Assembly (NCBI GenBank): GCA_025093985.1
Contig: JACAAK010000002.1
Coordinates: forward strand, 2,294,001 to 2,358,000
Reading direction: 5' to 3'
Length of the DNA stretch: 64,000 nt
DNA from: Calvatia gigantea
Lineage: Eukaryota > Basidiomycota > Agaricomycetes > Agaricales > Lycoperdaceae
The position numbers were made by a program, and so were the translations under genes. A model generated the notes under the pieces. It was not told where the DNA came from, searched no databases, and saw only the letters and a program-made list of their open reading frames with translations. Shown here one piece after another: positions 11,307 through 21,237 of the stretch. The number at the start of each line of letters is the position of its first letter. The first letter of the stretch is position 1.

Positions 11307-12885
11307 CTATACTAGATTAATGACAGGCTCCACACCTTCTGAATCAGATTCATTGTCTTCAATATGCAACACATTGTTAGATTTAATTGCTATACATCTT
11401 TTAGCAATTTGGTCTTTGTACTTCTCTTGAAGTTTGGGAGAAATAGCCAACAATTCTTTGTGAGATAGAGAGATGTCTCCTTTGAGAATTCTCTCCAATA
11501 TTTTATCTAATTCAACCCCATCCTCAATTTCTGTCTTGTGTTTATATAACAGTTGCTTTTGTTTGTGCAAGTACTTTGCAGGCACAGGTGGGACTTCTAT
11601 AACCAGCCTAAGAGATCTAATGTTTTTATAGAGAAAATCATTGACCTGCTTAGATTTTGTTGGTTCTGTATTTTTCTTGTCTTTGGCACTTAGATTAGGA
11701 TTATCTTCCTTATTGCTCTCCAATTCCATCTGTTTCCTAGCAGAGATTTTCCATCCAGGGGACAGTTTCTTCATTGAACTGCTTAAAAACCCAACTGATT
11801 CTTTTTAGTGCTGTCCTTCTTTTAAGCCAAAGCCAAAATCCTTGCAAGCTGGCTGGCCAGGTCATCAGAATCATCTTCTTTATTAGACACTGGTTCAGGA
11901 TCTTTAGCTTTGCATGATTTTGCAGGCTTAATGCCAGATAGCAATATTTCAATTGTATTAAGATGGCCTTTTAGATTTTCTAGTTCTAAGCTGTGTCTAT
12001 CTAACACTTGCCTACTCTCTTCAATTATACTATCTCTAGTATCTTTGAGTTGGTTTGTGTAGATGGAAATCTCAGGTGTATGATCATAAGATTGGTAAGG
12101 ACCTAGATCAGGCACTTCCTCTTCTTGAGGCAATTCAGGTTGCATGCCTAGACATACCAATAGCATGTTTGGTAAGTACTTTGCTATAATAGCCTTAATA
12201 GACATCCCTTTGATTCTAGGTATGGATGAGCCATCCACAAATCTAAGTTGATTTCTGTTAACTTTAATTTTTCCATCTTTCACATCCTGGACTTTTTCTG
12301 GACGTGTGAGCCAGCAATGCTTGGATTGAAACAGTAGTAGTATCCTCTGCCTGTTCTGGCCATGGCCTTGTTATTCTGTCTCAGCTGTCCCTGACTATAG
12401 TTAATAGGATTTGCAGGACATGTAAATTTTGTCTGCATTGTAGCTTTCATAGAGTCCATAAAGCTCTGCATATTTTTCTGATTAACAGCCAGAGTATCTT
12501 TTAGATTAGTGATTTTTTCATGTAAGTCTGACTGCTGCTCAGTGGGCTCACATTTTACTTGTGGTAGTATAGCTCGAGACATAGTCTCCAGATTGTTATC
12601 ATATTTTAGCACTTTAGCTATGGTCTTTCTACTGACCAGCTCCACTGCTTTAGCAATGACTTCAGTCCAATCATATGGATCTTTGCCTCAGGCCATGCCT
12701 CCTGCACAAGCACAACTGTTGATACTTAATCTAGTATTCAAGTTCTCTTGGAAGTGTTTATTTAGACTTCCAACAAACATTTCCACCAGTTCACAGTTCA
12801 TTATGAGTGGCAGATTTGTTAGACATTTTTCCACTTGTAAAGAGAACTTCCTCTTAAAAGCTAAGAGGTGCTCTTCATCAAACAT
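11307..12885 (-). pseudogene. Gypsy G gag remnants
   Basis: Four open stretches (12885-12688, 12645-12280, 12283-11822, 11774-11307) lie upstream of the protease. The first has a capsid-like helical segment (MFDEEHLLAFKRKF, then ELVEMFVGSLNKHFQENL). The second ends near YYYCFNPSIAGSHVQ, which looks like a decayed CCHC knuckle. The later ones are charged and unrecognised. The 5' start of gag is lost because element D is inserted at 12913/12914. Confidence 0.6.
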
Positions 12886-12913
12886 ACTAATGTGTTTGTA
12901 TTCTCATTCTAAT

Positions 12914-13219
12914 TGTTACGACCTTAGTCTGATAAGACCTCAGGTTGCAGCTTGGGCTAAGTCTTGAGGGTGAGTAAGGGGAGAAGAACCGGAATGGTTA
13001 AGCGTACCGGATACATGAGTATGTATGTACGCTTAAATACTATGAGAGCATCCAGTTGAATGGATGGGGAACTACATGAAACATCTGATAGGGATGGCAT
13101 TGTAGCTAGTCAGAGTCATACTTGGAGATTGCTCAATAGGAAATAGCTGAAACAGGTACACAGGAGATAAGAATGTAGATGAATAAAGAACGTGATATGA
13201 TTGGTGAAAGTTCACAACA
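12914..13219 (-). repeat. 3' LTR of family 2 copy D (306 bp)
   Basis: On the minus strand it starts TGTTGTGAAC and ends CGTAACA. Copy C has the matching 3' LTR at 45740-46043. A run of six G lies just upstream of it on the minus strand (about 13223-13228) and acts as the polypurine tract. The flanking CTAAT (12909-12913) is the probable target duplication; its partner is not in the window. Confidence 0.88.
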
Positions 13220-13237
13220 ATACCCCCCGATTAGGCT

Positions 13238-14230
13238 TCATGCCTCAGGAAGCTCATCGAAGTCTCCATTTACTACTGCAGTGGTGAGTGCTTTTTCAGT
13301 GGCAGCAATGAGGAACTTTCCTTTGTTGGAATGCGCTAAGAAGACAGGAGAGTGGCTTCGTCCATCTTGCTGGATAGGGACTGGGACGCTGTTGTATGGG
13401 AAGTCAGTGGTAGTGGAGCTGTCCTAGTAGTTCTTGACTATCGAGTTCCAATAGTGTTGGTCCTTTTCTTGTCCTGGTAATACAGTGCAGAATCTTGTGG
13501 GTAGAAGAAAAACCAATACAAGTTGTGGTGGTATGATGGTTTTTATGAATCGACGGAGGGCGTTGACTTCTTCTTTCATTGAAACTGTGGTTTCCTCGTC
13601 CATGGGGGTATCAGCGTGGGTTGGCGGCATGGGATTGACAGTGTTGTGTAGTTCGGAAAGGGTGATATGAATCCTATTGACCAAGGTATTGATGTCAGGG
13701 TCTTCGTTTGACTTGTCCCTTCCAAGTAATTTCATGGCTATAGTCGGCGAGTTCTAGGAATATATTGGTGATGTCAAGGTGGTTAAAGACCTCAAGGCCC
13801 AAATCAATTTGGCTCTGGAGCCCTTGAATGCAATCTTTTTCATTAGGGGTGAGGGTGGACTGGTCTAGTGCTTGAAAGATGGCAGGAATATGCTGGTTGG
13901 TGGAGGAGGAGGCATTGGTGAACCCCACGTACATATCAGCAAAGGTGATGCAAGCAGTGGTAAGGGTAATGTGCCGGTTCACTACCTAGTTGTTTGTTCT
14001 GGGCAGTAATGTTTTCAATTTCACTGTTGGTTGCCTTGTCGACGTCTTTGAGTAAGGCTTCAAGGAGGCCTTGTGCAGGGGACAGTGTTTTAGCAAGATT
14101 GAAGCAGGGTTCCCTGGGGGACAGGTGCTCGGCTGTTGCCTGGTTCGGGGAATGGGAGGGAAGAGATTCTGGTGGGTGTGGAATGAATGAGGGAGTTGAT
14201 AGCGATGCAGTTGGATTGGGAGGCAGGCAT
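13238..14230 (-). pseudogene. Accessory ORF downstream of integrase, family 2 copy D
   Basis: A coding stretch from an ATG at 14230 to a TGA at 13238 fills the gap between chromodomain and 3' LTR. It is interrupted by frame changes near 14095, 13985 and 13740 and by an in-frame TAG near 13430. Readable segments include a Ser/Pro-rich start, LLEALLKDVDKATNSEIENI, FADMYVGFTNASSSTNQHI, and a Glu-rich helix with EEVNALRRFIKTI. I recognise no domain and no membrane segment. Copy C has the same gene, and a frame change at the same place as the one near 13985, so that one is ancestral or programmed. Function is unknown. Confidence 0.6.
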
Positions 14231-14299
14231 GTCTGTTTAGTTTCTCTGTCTGGGTTGTTTGTTTGTTGCTTTTTTGTGTTTTCTGCCCCCCTTTTTATG

Positions 14300-16836
14300 G
14301 GTATCCTCTGGATGCCTTTTCAGGTAGTCCTTTATGGCATCTTTCGCATTTTCTAAATTGGACTCTGCAGTCCACGTATCTTCTTCATTACTGTACTCCT
14401 TCCAATGGACCAGGAATTGATAGCCCCATCCTCGTTTTCACCGTCCATGGATCTCCTCTACTTCAGTATTCTTCTTCATTGTTGATGAATCACCTAGGTC
14501 TGGCAGCTGATGGCAGTTTTTGACTCAGGAACTCTGCCTCATGTGCTGGTGACAGGAGTTGTTCATTGAATACATCATGGATGGCCCATCCATCTGGTAG
14601 TGTCAGCCGATATGCTGCTTCTCCTATCTTTTCCTTAATAAGGAAAGGTCCATACCATTTTTGGCCTAGCTTCTTTGATGATTGATTGGTATGGATATTG
14701 GTGTTCTCTAACCATACTTTATCTCCTATTTGATACATGTTGGTATGGGTTCTACTGCAGTCATGTTGCTGTTTCATCTTTTCTTGGTATGTCCGTAATG
14801 CTGATGAGGTGTTGTCTTGGGCATGCTGTAGTTGTTCCAGGAATGCTGTGACAGCAGGATTGTTCAGTTGTCAGCTTGTTCTTGCCTTTCCATAGGATTC
14901 CTTCCATAGTTTAGGAAGAATGGTGTCTCCTGTGTTCCTCCATGCTACTTGTCATTGTACTGGAATTCTGCGATGGGGAGCCACTCCGTCCAGTCATCCT
15001 GATCAGTAGTTGCAGTACAGGCAGGATGAAGGTTTCTACTTCTCTGTTGATGCACTTGGTTTGTCCATCTGTTTGCAGGATGATATGCCGTTGATAGGTT
15101 TCATTTGATGCCTGAGCCCCTTGAACAACTCCTTGGTGAATTCTGATGTGAATTGAGGTCCTCGGTCACTAAGTACTTTCCTCAGGCAATCCATGTAGCT
15201 TCCATATTTTGTCTCGATATATTCTTGCGACATCCTTTGATGATGCATCCATGGTTGTCACTGAGAGTCATATCATTTTTGTGAAGCGGTCCACAATGAC
15301 TAGTATTGCATCTTTTCCTTTAGACTCTGGCAAGTGGTCCGAATCATGTCGATACTGATTTCTTCCCAAGGTCCATTTGGTATTGGGAGGGAATGTAGTG
15401 GCGACTTGAGTGGCAGTCGTTCTTGATTTGTTTCTTTGGCAGGCTTGGCTATCCTCAGATGTATCTTTTTACATTCCTTTCATATTGATGGCCACCAATA
15501 GTCTCAGCTGATTAGTTCTGTCATCCTGTGTTGTCCTGGGTGTCCTAGCGTCTGGCGTGTCATGGTACTGTATTAGGATCTCTTCTTGTAGCTTTTGGTC
15601 AGGTGGGACATATGTGCTGTTTTGTTTGTAAATTACTCCATTATCTTCAGTGAGCTGTGATCCTTGCTTCTGTAGCTTGGCTAAGACCATTGTTTTTCAG
15701 TTGGGTTTGGCCTTCGGATTTGTTCTAGGAAGTTAGGTTCCATGAACAATTCTGCTCATAAGAGTATCGTGCTGTCTGTGCCTTCTGTCTGTAGCCAGCT
15801 TTCTCGAATCATAGTGACTAGTTTGTTTTCTTGTCCTCCTGGCATTTGGTGGATTCAGGATAACAGATCGGCTTTCATATTTGTTTTTCTGGGCACATGT
15901 TGTAGTGTGAAGTCGTAGTCTTGCAGCCATAGGTACCACCATGCTTGTCATCCATTTAACTTCTGTGGTTCTCGATAATACTTGAGATTTTCGTGGTCAG
16001 TCCAAATTTTGAATTGTTCCTTGGTGTCCAGTAGGTAGTGTCTCCATTCCTTCAGGGCGTGGACAATGGCTAGTAATTCTTTGTCATATATTTCATAGTT
16101 TCATTCTGCCGGGGAACAACGTTCATGATGTGAAAGCGATTGGATGCCATTTGTCTTCTTGTAATTGTGAAAGGACTTCCTCCTAACACATAGTCTGATG
16201 CGTCAACTTCTACTCTGAATTGGCCGTGTCTTTGTGGTAATGTTAGGACAGGTTCTTAGTGATACATTTCTTGAGTTGGTTGAATGAGTCTTGGTGCTCT
16301 TGTGTCCATTCCCATGTAGTTGCCCCTTTGAGTTTGTTCAAGGGTCCTGCAATTGTACTGAAGTTTTTGATGAAACATTGATAGTAGTTTGTGCAAACCC
16401 AGGAACCTTTTCCACCCCTTTTGTGTTCTTGGGTTTGGGCCATTCTTGCACCGTCTTTACTTTGTCTTCTTCCATTTCAATTTGTCCATGTCCTATCCCA
16501 AACTCCTAGCATTGGGATTTCTTCTGCATCGAAGATGCACTTGGTTCGCTTGAAGCATAGATTGTACTGGGCTGCTCATTCCAGAAATTGTACCATCCGT
16601 TCCTTTAGTTGCTCCTTAGTGTCTTCCGGGATGGCAAAGTGATCCATATAGTTTACGATGTCTCTGTTTTGTAAGAGGTCATGGAAGATGCTCGTCATCA
16701 TTCTGGAGAACAGTCCCTGGCGAGTTGCTTAGGCCGAAATACATGACTGTTGGCTTGAAGAGTCCTTTATTGGTGAGGAAGGCAGCCTTCCATTCGTCTC
16801 CTTCTTTGATCCTGACATTGTTGTATCCCCAGATGA
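14300..16836 (-). pseudogene. Gypsy family 2 pol, copy D (RT to chromodomain, broken)
   Basis: Aligned to copy C, this stretch encodes the RT C-terminal half (16836-16250), RNase H (about 16200-15960), integrase (about 15690-14490, with LSDRGPQFTSEF giving the second catalytic Asp) and a decayed chromodomain (about 14480-14300). Many TGA/TAG stops and frameshifts are present. The RT YMDD box reads YMDH at about 16650, so one catalytic Asp is lost. The RT N-terminus, protease and gag are missing because LINE L1 cuts in at 16837. Confidence 0.85.
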
Positions 16837-17566
16837 TTTTTTTTTTTTTTTTTTTTTATCAAGGCTTGCGCCAATTTATAATGTGGTGCCCTAATCGCAG
16901 TCCGTGTGTAGCAGAGTACAAATCCCCTATCTACAAAGTCCAATGAGTTAAGAGTAATCTACTGTTCAGCGACAATCCAACCTGACCCAAGTGCTAGCCC
17001 AGACCAGACTAGACTGCCCCCTACTTGCTAAATCCCCCAGTTGCCCAAAATGCCCATCACACTGAAGAAGACCCAGTTGCCCAGGTCTTGTGGTGTACAC
17101 CCAGTGATGCACCATCACAGCGTGACGGTGCCCTGATCATCCCTCAAGAGGTAGACCCAGCAGCAATGGCAGCTGAGTGCCCTCAGGGGGACAGGTGTAG
17201 TTAGGAGAGCCAGTGCAAGGAGCCCCCGCTTGGAGCCGCCTTACCCCCAGCTTCCCGGATGAAAGGGTATCAGCCCAGTCCCGATCTAGAGCAACCTAGC
17301 AGGCAGGGTGGCAACTCAAAGCATCACCTAGATGGCACCCAAAAAAGCAGCTGAGCAGGACGAACCTGCACTGCCACCTGGGGACCCCACCCCCATTATT
17401 TTATGCCTTCACCCCCCGTGAAGCCCCCAACCAGGCCCAGGAAAGGAGCACCACCAGCCAAGGCCAGAAGCACCCCCCAGGGACCCCACCCCTGTTGCCT
17501 TATGACTTCTCCACCCAGTAGGCCAGAAGACCAGCAACCTCACAGGAGCCCCCTGCGCATGCCAGC
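16837..17566 (-). repeat. LINE 3' UTR and poly(A) tail (L1)
   Basis: No coding sequence is seen. On the plus strand it begins with a T-run and AATTTATAA..GTGGTGCC, a block shared by all LINE 3' ends in this window (29767, 32063, 48725, 59144, 60101, 63159, and inverted before 63115). The TGA of ORF2 lies at its inner edge. Confidence 0.88.
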
Positions 17567-18697
17567 TCAGCCGATCCCAACATCATCTGGTTTGAATGCA
17601 AAAGCCCTGGGGTTCGCATTCAAGAAGTCAATCAGCTCACAAATGGTCTGAGGAGGTCTGTCAAGTTCCCTCTTGTGGTTGGGACACCTGATGAATATGT
17701 GATAGCACCCCTCGAGAGCAGCACCACATGAACAGCCAATGCTTTCATTAGGAAAGAATCGCACACAGTACAATCCGATCAGAGTATGACCTGTAATGGC
17801 ACACACGGCCCTCGCACACAGCGAGTTAGAGCTGCTAACATGAGGGAGCCAGGGCCCACTGGAAAGGTAGATCAGCTTCCCTGGAATAGACGGGTCTGCC
17901 CCAAAGGCAAGATCCATGTTGCTGTGCCCCTTATAGGAAGAGGTAGAGTACAGCTGATGCCATGACTCCAGAACATCGTCGACTGCCTCTTTACGCAGGC
18001 AGGCAATAGAAGTGAATGGCCTCAGGCCATAAGCAACCTGAGGGAACAAGGTGACATGCCAGTGGACAGCATGGTGGAACTCCCACTTCTCGGAGGAAGG
18101 GACAGCGAGGAATTCAATGTGCCTCTGGGGATCCCCAGAGAGCCACTGCTTAAGCACCACACACACACCCTGGGACAGCATCTGCCCGGAGTGCATGGAC
18201 GGATCAACTGCGAGCTTCGCTGATGCAATAGAATCAGTAAAGACACATATAAGCCTGATGTCATCCTGCTTGAGAGCAAAATGAATGCCAAGTGCAATGG
18301 CCATGAGCTCAGTATCAGGTGCTGTAACCTGACCTGCCACGTGAGTAATCTCCCGGAGACACTCGCACTGGCAATAGACATGGGCAGATGAAACTGCCTG
18401 GAACTTGCCATGAAGCGGAAGACTCACATCTGTCGCCATATGGACAATCCCGAAGTCCCCTCTGCACTCCCTAAGGCACGCGTTGAGAGCATACATATGC
18501 TCGGGGTCGGTATTACCCTCTGTATTGAGTTTCACCTCCATGAACACCACCTGGTCAGGGTGGCAGTCCATCAGGCAATATCCGGGCCGATTAATTGAAG
18601 CCATAGGTTCAAATTCTTTGACGAGGTTTACCAGGTTGTTATCAGCCTGGATTAGGGAGCCTTTAGTCTTCTTGCGAACAGCAGGAGACATAAAACC
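17567..18697 (-). pseudogene. LINE L1 ORF2, RNase H and C-terminal Cys/His domain
   Basis: This is the C-terminal third of ORF2. It has an RNase H-like domain (ELMAIALGIHFALKQD followed by VFTDSIASAKLA, with the expected Glu and Asp) and a C-terminal Cys/His motif (CSCGAALEGCYHIFIRC) before the TGA at 17567. The frame is open across the whole 18697-17567 stretch. The upstream RT part is at 27847-29641 beyond element E. RNase H helps second-strand synthesis; the zinc motif probably binds RNA or DNA. Confidence 0.85.
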
Positions 18698-19325
18698 TGT
18701 TACGTGCATTACCTTACTTCGCAACCAGGCCCGGATCGTCTCCACTCAGGGAGAGGTTCAACGCTATAGCCCAGGAGTATTTGACAAGTCTCAATGACTT
18801 CTGTACAGGCTTCGGATCGCTCCCTCGAGTAGAAGCTCGCGCTTGCCTGAGAAGTCCGAGTTAAGTGTCACTGCAGTCCCCAAGGTTGTTAGCCTTGTAG
18901 CAGACGAGCGAAGATAAGGAAGCTTGTTACTAGAATAACCTGAAGTAATACAAAGTACTACTTAAGGTTTATATACTAGTTACGAATAGGCGATGAGAGA
19001 TTATGTAGTAAGTAGATATGAGTCAATGCGAACTACTACGGGTTAATTGGTAATCTAAGGAATCATAGGGATAGGTGAGATGAATACAGAAGAACGAGTA
19101 TGAGTCATAAGAAGATAGAGTCAGGTAAGGAGAAGTACGATGATGGGAAAAGATGAGGATGAAACAGGAACATGATTCAGAATGAATCCTAAGAAGCAAA
19201 AGTAGAAGTACATGTGATAAATAAATAAAGAACGGACCGGGGTATACAAGAAGAAGAATGGAAAGTCCGTACGGAAGGTTAATACATTGATGTGGAGAGT
19301 CCGGGGGTGTGGTAAGTTCGTAACA
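18698..19325 (-). repeat. 3' LTR of element E (628 bp)
   Basis: It starts TGTTACG and ends CGTAACA on the plus strand, giving a six-base inverted end (TGTTAC/GTAACA). A minus-strand TATATAAA lies at 18968-18975. It has the same length as the 5' LTR and is about 98% identical to it by eye. Confidence 0.95.
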
Positions 19326-19358
19326 TTAGCCCATCTCTTAGATAAATTACTCCGAAAT

Positions 19359-21176
19359 TTACGCAGATAGGACTGAGTAGTCCAAAGATACTCCGTCGTT
19401 GTAATATTCGTCGTCGAAGGCATCGCGGGGGTTTTCCAATACTTGTTCTTGGAATCGTTGTTTCATATTTTCAACAGCTTGGACATGGTCGACATATTTC
19501 GGGCAATCTTCTGGCTTGTGTTTTGGATTGAGGGTTTTGCAGAGTTGGCAGAAGTATTGGGGGCAGGTCCAGCGGTAATGGCCAGGGCGGGTTTTTCGAC
19601 AAATGGGACAAGTGGTATGGGCACAGTCACTGGCCCAGTGACCTACGGCAGGGAGGTGAAGTTTGGCACATTTTTCACAAAAGGCCTTCAGGTCGAAGTT
19701 CGGGTTGTTCATAGCTCGGGGTTGGGTTGGGGTTCTTCCTCGTCCTGAGTTAGGATCGAGGGGTTTTCGAATAGGTTTCGGAGGCTTAGAAGTTGATCCA
19801 GTTGGCCCATTAAGTTGTGTATGGCCGTTTCGAATCGTTCGGGTGGGATTTGTCCGTCTGGATGGGAGAGATGTGGATGGGGAAGGTACATGCGGTTTGG
19901 GGGAGGGTTCTCTCGTGGAGGAATCGGCTCGTTGGTGTGGTCTGACCTTAGAAGGGCCAGTTCGCTGGTTGGGTGGGATAGGCTTAACGCTATGCTCGTT
20001 GAGGTAGCGGGCGTAAGCCTGAGGTAATCCAAGGCTTCGTGATGCCTGGATAAATAGGGCTGCTCGATCGGTAGCGTGCTCATAATCCCGAGAAAGATGT
20101 TCGAGCTGTGAAATGGCATCGCAGATAAAGCGCCAGTGATTTCGCTGATTGGCATTATATAGATATTCGGTGCGGAAGCGAGTTCGATGGCCTCCCTTGA
20201 GGACCATCGTGTGGAGGGATCCCTCAGATGAGAAATCAGTTCTAGCCCATAACTCCATGGGCAAAGGTCTATCGTTCGCAGAGGTGGGCTCGGGGGAGAA
20301 GCTGCTTCGCCTGTCGGGGTCTCGGTCGGATGGGTTGGCTGCGATGTAGCCCGTGGCCGAGTGTTCAGTGGGGTGTAGTTCGTCCCAGGCTGACCTGGGG
20401 GGTTTCGGATTGATGGTGGTAGTTGTGGGGGACTTTGGAGAGGGGCCGGCGGCGGAGGGGGGAATGTGTCGTTGGTCGAGGACAGGAAGCTCTGCCCTAA
20501 TAGATTTCGGGATCCCAGCTCGCTCCGAGGGGAGTGTTGGGGTGGGGTTGTCAGTCCGGATTGGGTAGACGTACTTTGGCTTTGGCGACCAGAGGAGTCG
20601 CTGTGGGGTTGATTTCATGTCGTAGGTGGCGGTATGGGGAGTGGCTCCGGCGACGACGCTGGAGAAAGAGACTGGCGGGTCTCTTGGCTCGGGGTTGTTG
20701 GGTGGGTTTGGTACGTCTGGCTGCTGGGAATGAAGTTGGGATACAGTGGAGCTACTTCCCATTCTTGTTGGGTAGGTAAGTCTATCCCAGGGGGTACTGG
20801 GAGATGATTCGGTGGAGGGGGGAATGTAGACGCAATCTGGGCCGATGAAAACGTCGACCCAGAATTGTTTGTTCTGGTCTGCGAATTGTTGGAGCTCGTC
20901 TTTGGTGAAGACGGCATTCGGGAGGGTGATAATAGGCTTTTCGAGCAATTCGTTAATTTGGACGGTGGGGAGAATTGGGGTTTCGTGGCCCACAGGTGTG
21001 ACGGTGGGAGGGTAGGATATAGGAATATGAGGGGAGGAGGGGAGAGAATGGGCCTTTCTGATTGGGGAATTGTTCTTTGTAGAAAAGGAAGAGATTGAAG
21101 AGAGGGAAGGAGAGGGGGATGAGGCTACAATGGCCACTTTCTTTCCCTTCTTATAGTTCTTCTGGGTTGGTGCCAT
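19359..21176 (-). CDS. Third ORF of element E with three zinc knuckles
   Basis: An intact 605-residue ORF on the sense strand, between integrase and the 3' LTR, where retroviruses carry env. It has no signal peptide or membrane segment. Residues about 10-330 are Ser/Pro/Thr-rich and probably disordered; about 345-400 is a helical, charged segment; about 400-495 is Pro/Arg-rich. Residues 500-558 hold three tandem knuckles: C-x2-C-x9-H-x4-C, C-x2-C-x6-H-x4-C and C-x2-C-x6-H-x4-C. Gag CCHC knuckles have x4 before the His, so this is not a second copy of the gag knuckle. It has no stop codon, while gag and pol do. Zinc and nucleic-acid binding is likely; the role is unknown. Confidence 0.85.
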   Translation of the reverse strand: MAPTQKNYKKGKKVAIVASSPSPSLSSISSFSTKNNSPIRKAHSLPSSPHIPISYPPTVTPVGHETPILPTVQINELLEKPIITLPNAVFTKDELQQFADQNKQFWVDVFIGPDCVYIPPSTESSPSTPWDRLTYPTRMGSSSTVSQLHSQQPDVPNPPNNPEPRDPPVSFSSVVAGATPHTATYDMKSTPQRLLWSPKPKYVYPIRTDNPTPTLPSERAGIPKSIRAELPVLDQRHIPPSAAGPSPKSPTTTTINPKPPRSAWDELHPTEHSATGYIAANPSDRDPDRRSSFSPEPTSANDRPLPMELWARTDFSSEGSLHTMVLKGGHRTRFRTEYLYNANQRNHWRFICDAISQLEHLSRDYEHATDRAALFIQASRSLGLPQAYARYLNEHSVKPIPPNQRTGPSKVRPHQRADSSTREPSPKPHVPSPSTSLPSRRTNPTRTIRNGHTQLNGPTGSTSKPPKPIRKPLDPNSGRGRTPTQPRAMNNPNFDLKAFCEKCAKLHLPAVGHWASDCAHTTCPICRKTRPGHYRWTCPQYFCQLCKTLNPKHKPEDCPKYVDHVQAVENMKQRFQEQVLENPRDAFDDEYYNDGVSLDYSVLSA

Positions 21177-21237
21177 TGGTGGTTCGGTTTGTGGAAGTGT
21201 TGTTAAGGAATGATGGAGAAGTTGGGTGAATCCTGGA

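Larger units (their letters stand above)
3577..12913 (-). mobile_element. Decayed Ty3/Gypsy element G without visible LTRs
   Basis: Gag, protease, RT, RNase H and integrase remnants follow one another from 12885 down to about 6946 on the minus strand. A plus-strand multi-exon gene fills 3581-6834. Both ends are hidden: copy A abuts the left edge and element D is inserted in gag on the right, so no G LTR is seen. The sequence is AT-rich, poor in CpG, and full of the words ATCTAA/TTAGAT. The 1307-bp LTRs at 55859, 57705 and 61209 share this signature and may be its LTRs (inference). Confidence 0.75.
12914..16836 (-). mobile_element. Gypsy chromovirus family 2, copy D (3' part)
   Basis: It contains the 3' LTR (12914-13219), an accessory ORF, and pol from chromodomain back to part of the RT. 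It is truncated at 16836/16837 by the 3' tail of LINE L1. Copy C at 39401-46043 is its homologue on the other strand. It sits inside the gag of element G. Confidence 0.88.

Noticed and set aside
19443..20779. Plus-strand open frames opposite ORF3 of element E
   Set aside because: They are Gly/Trp/Arg-rich shadows of a Pro/Ser-rich minus-strand ORF, with no start context or motif.
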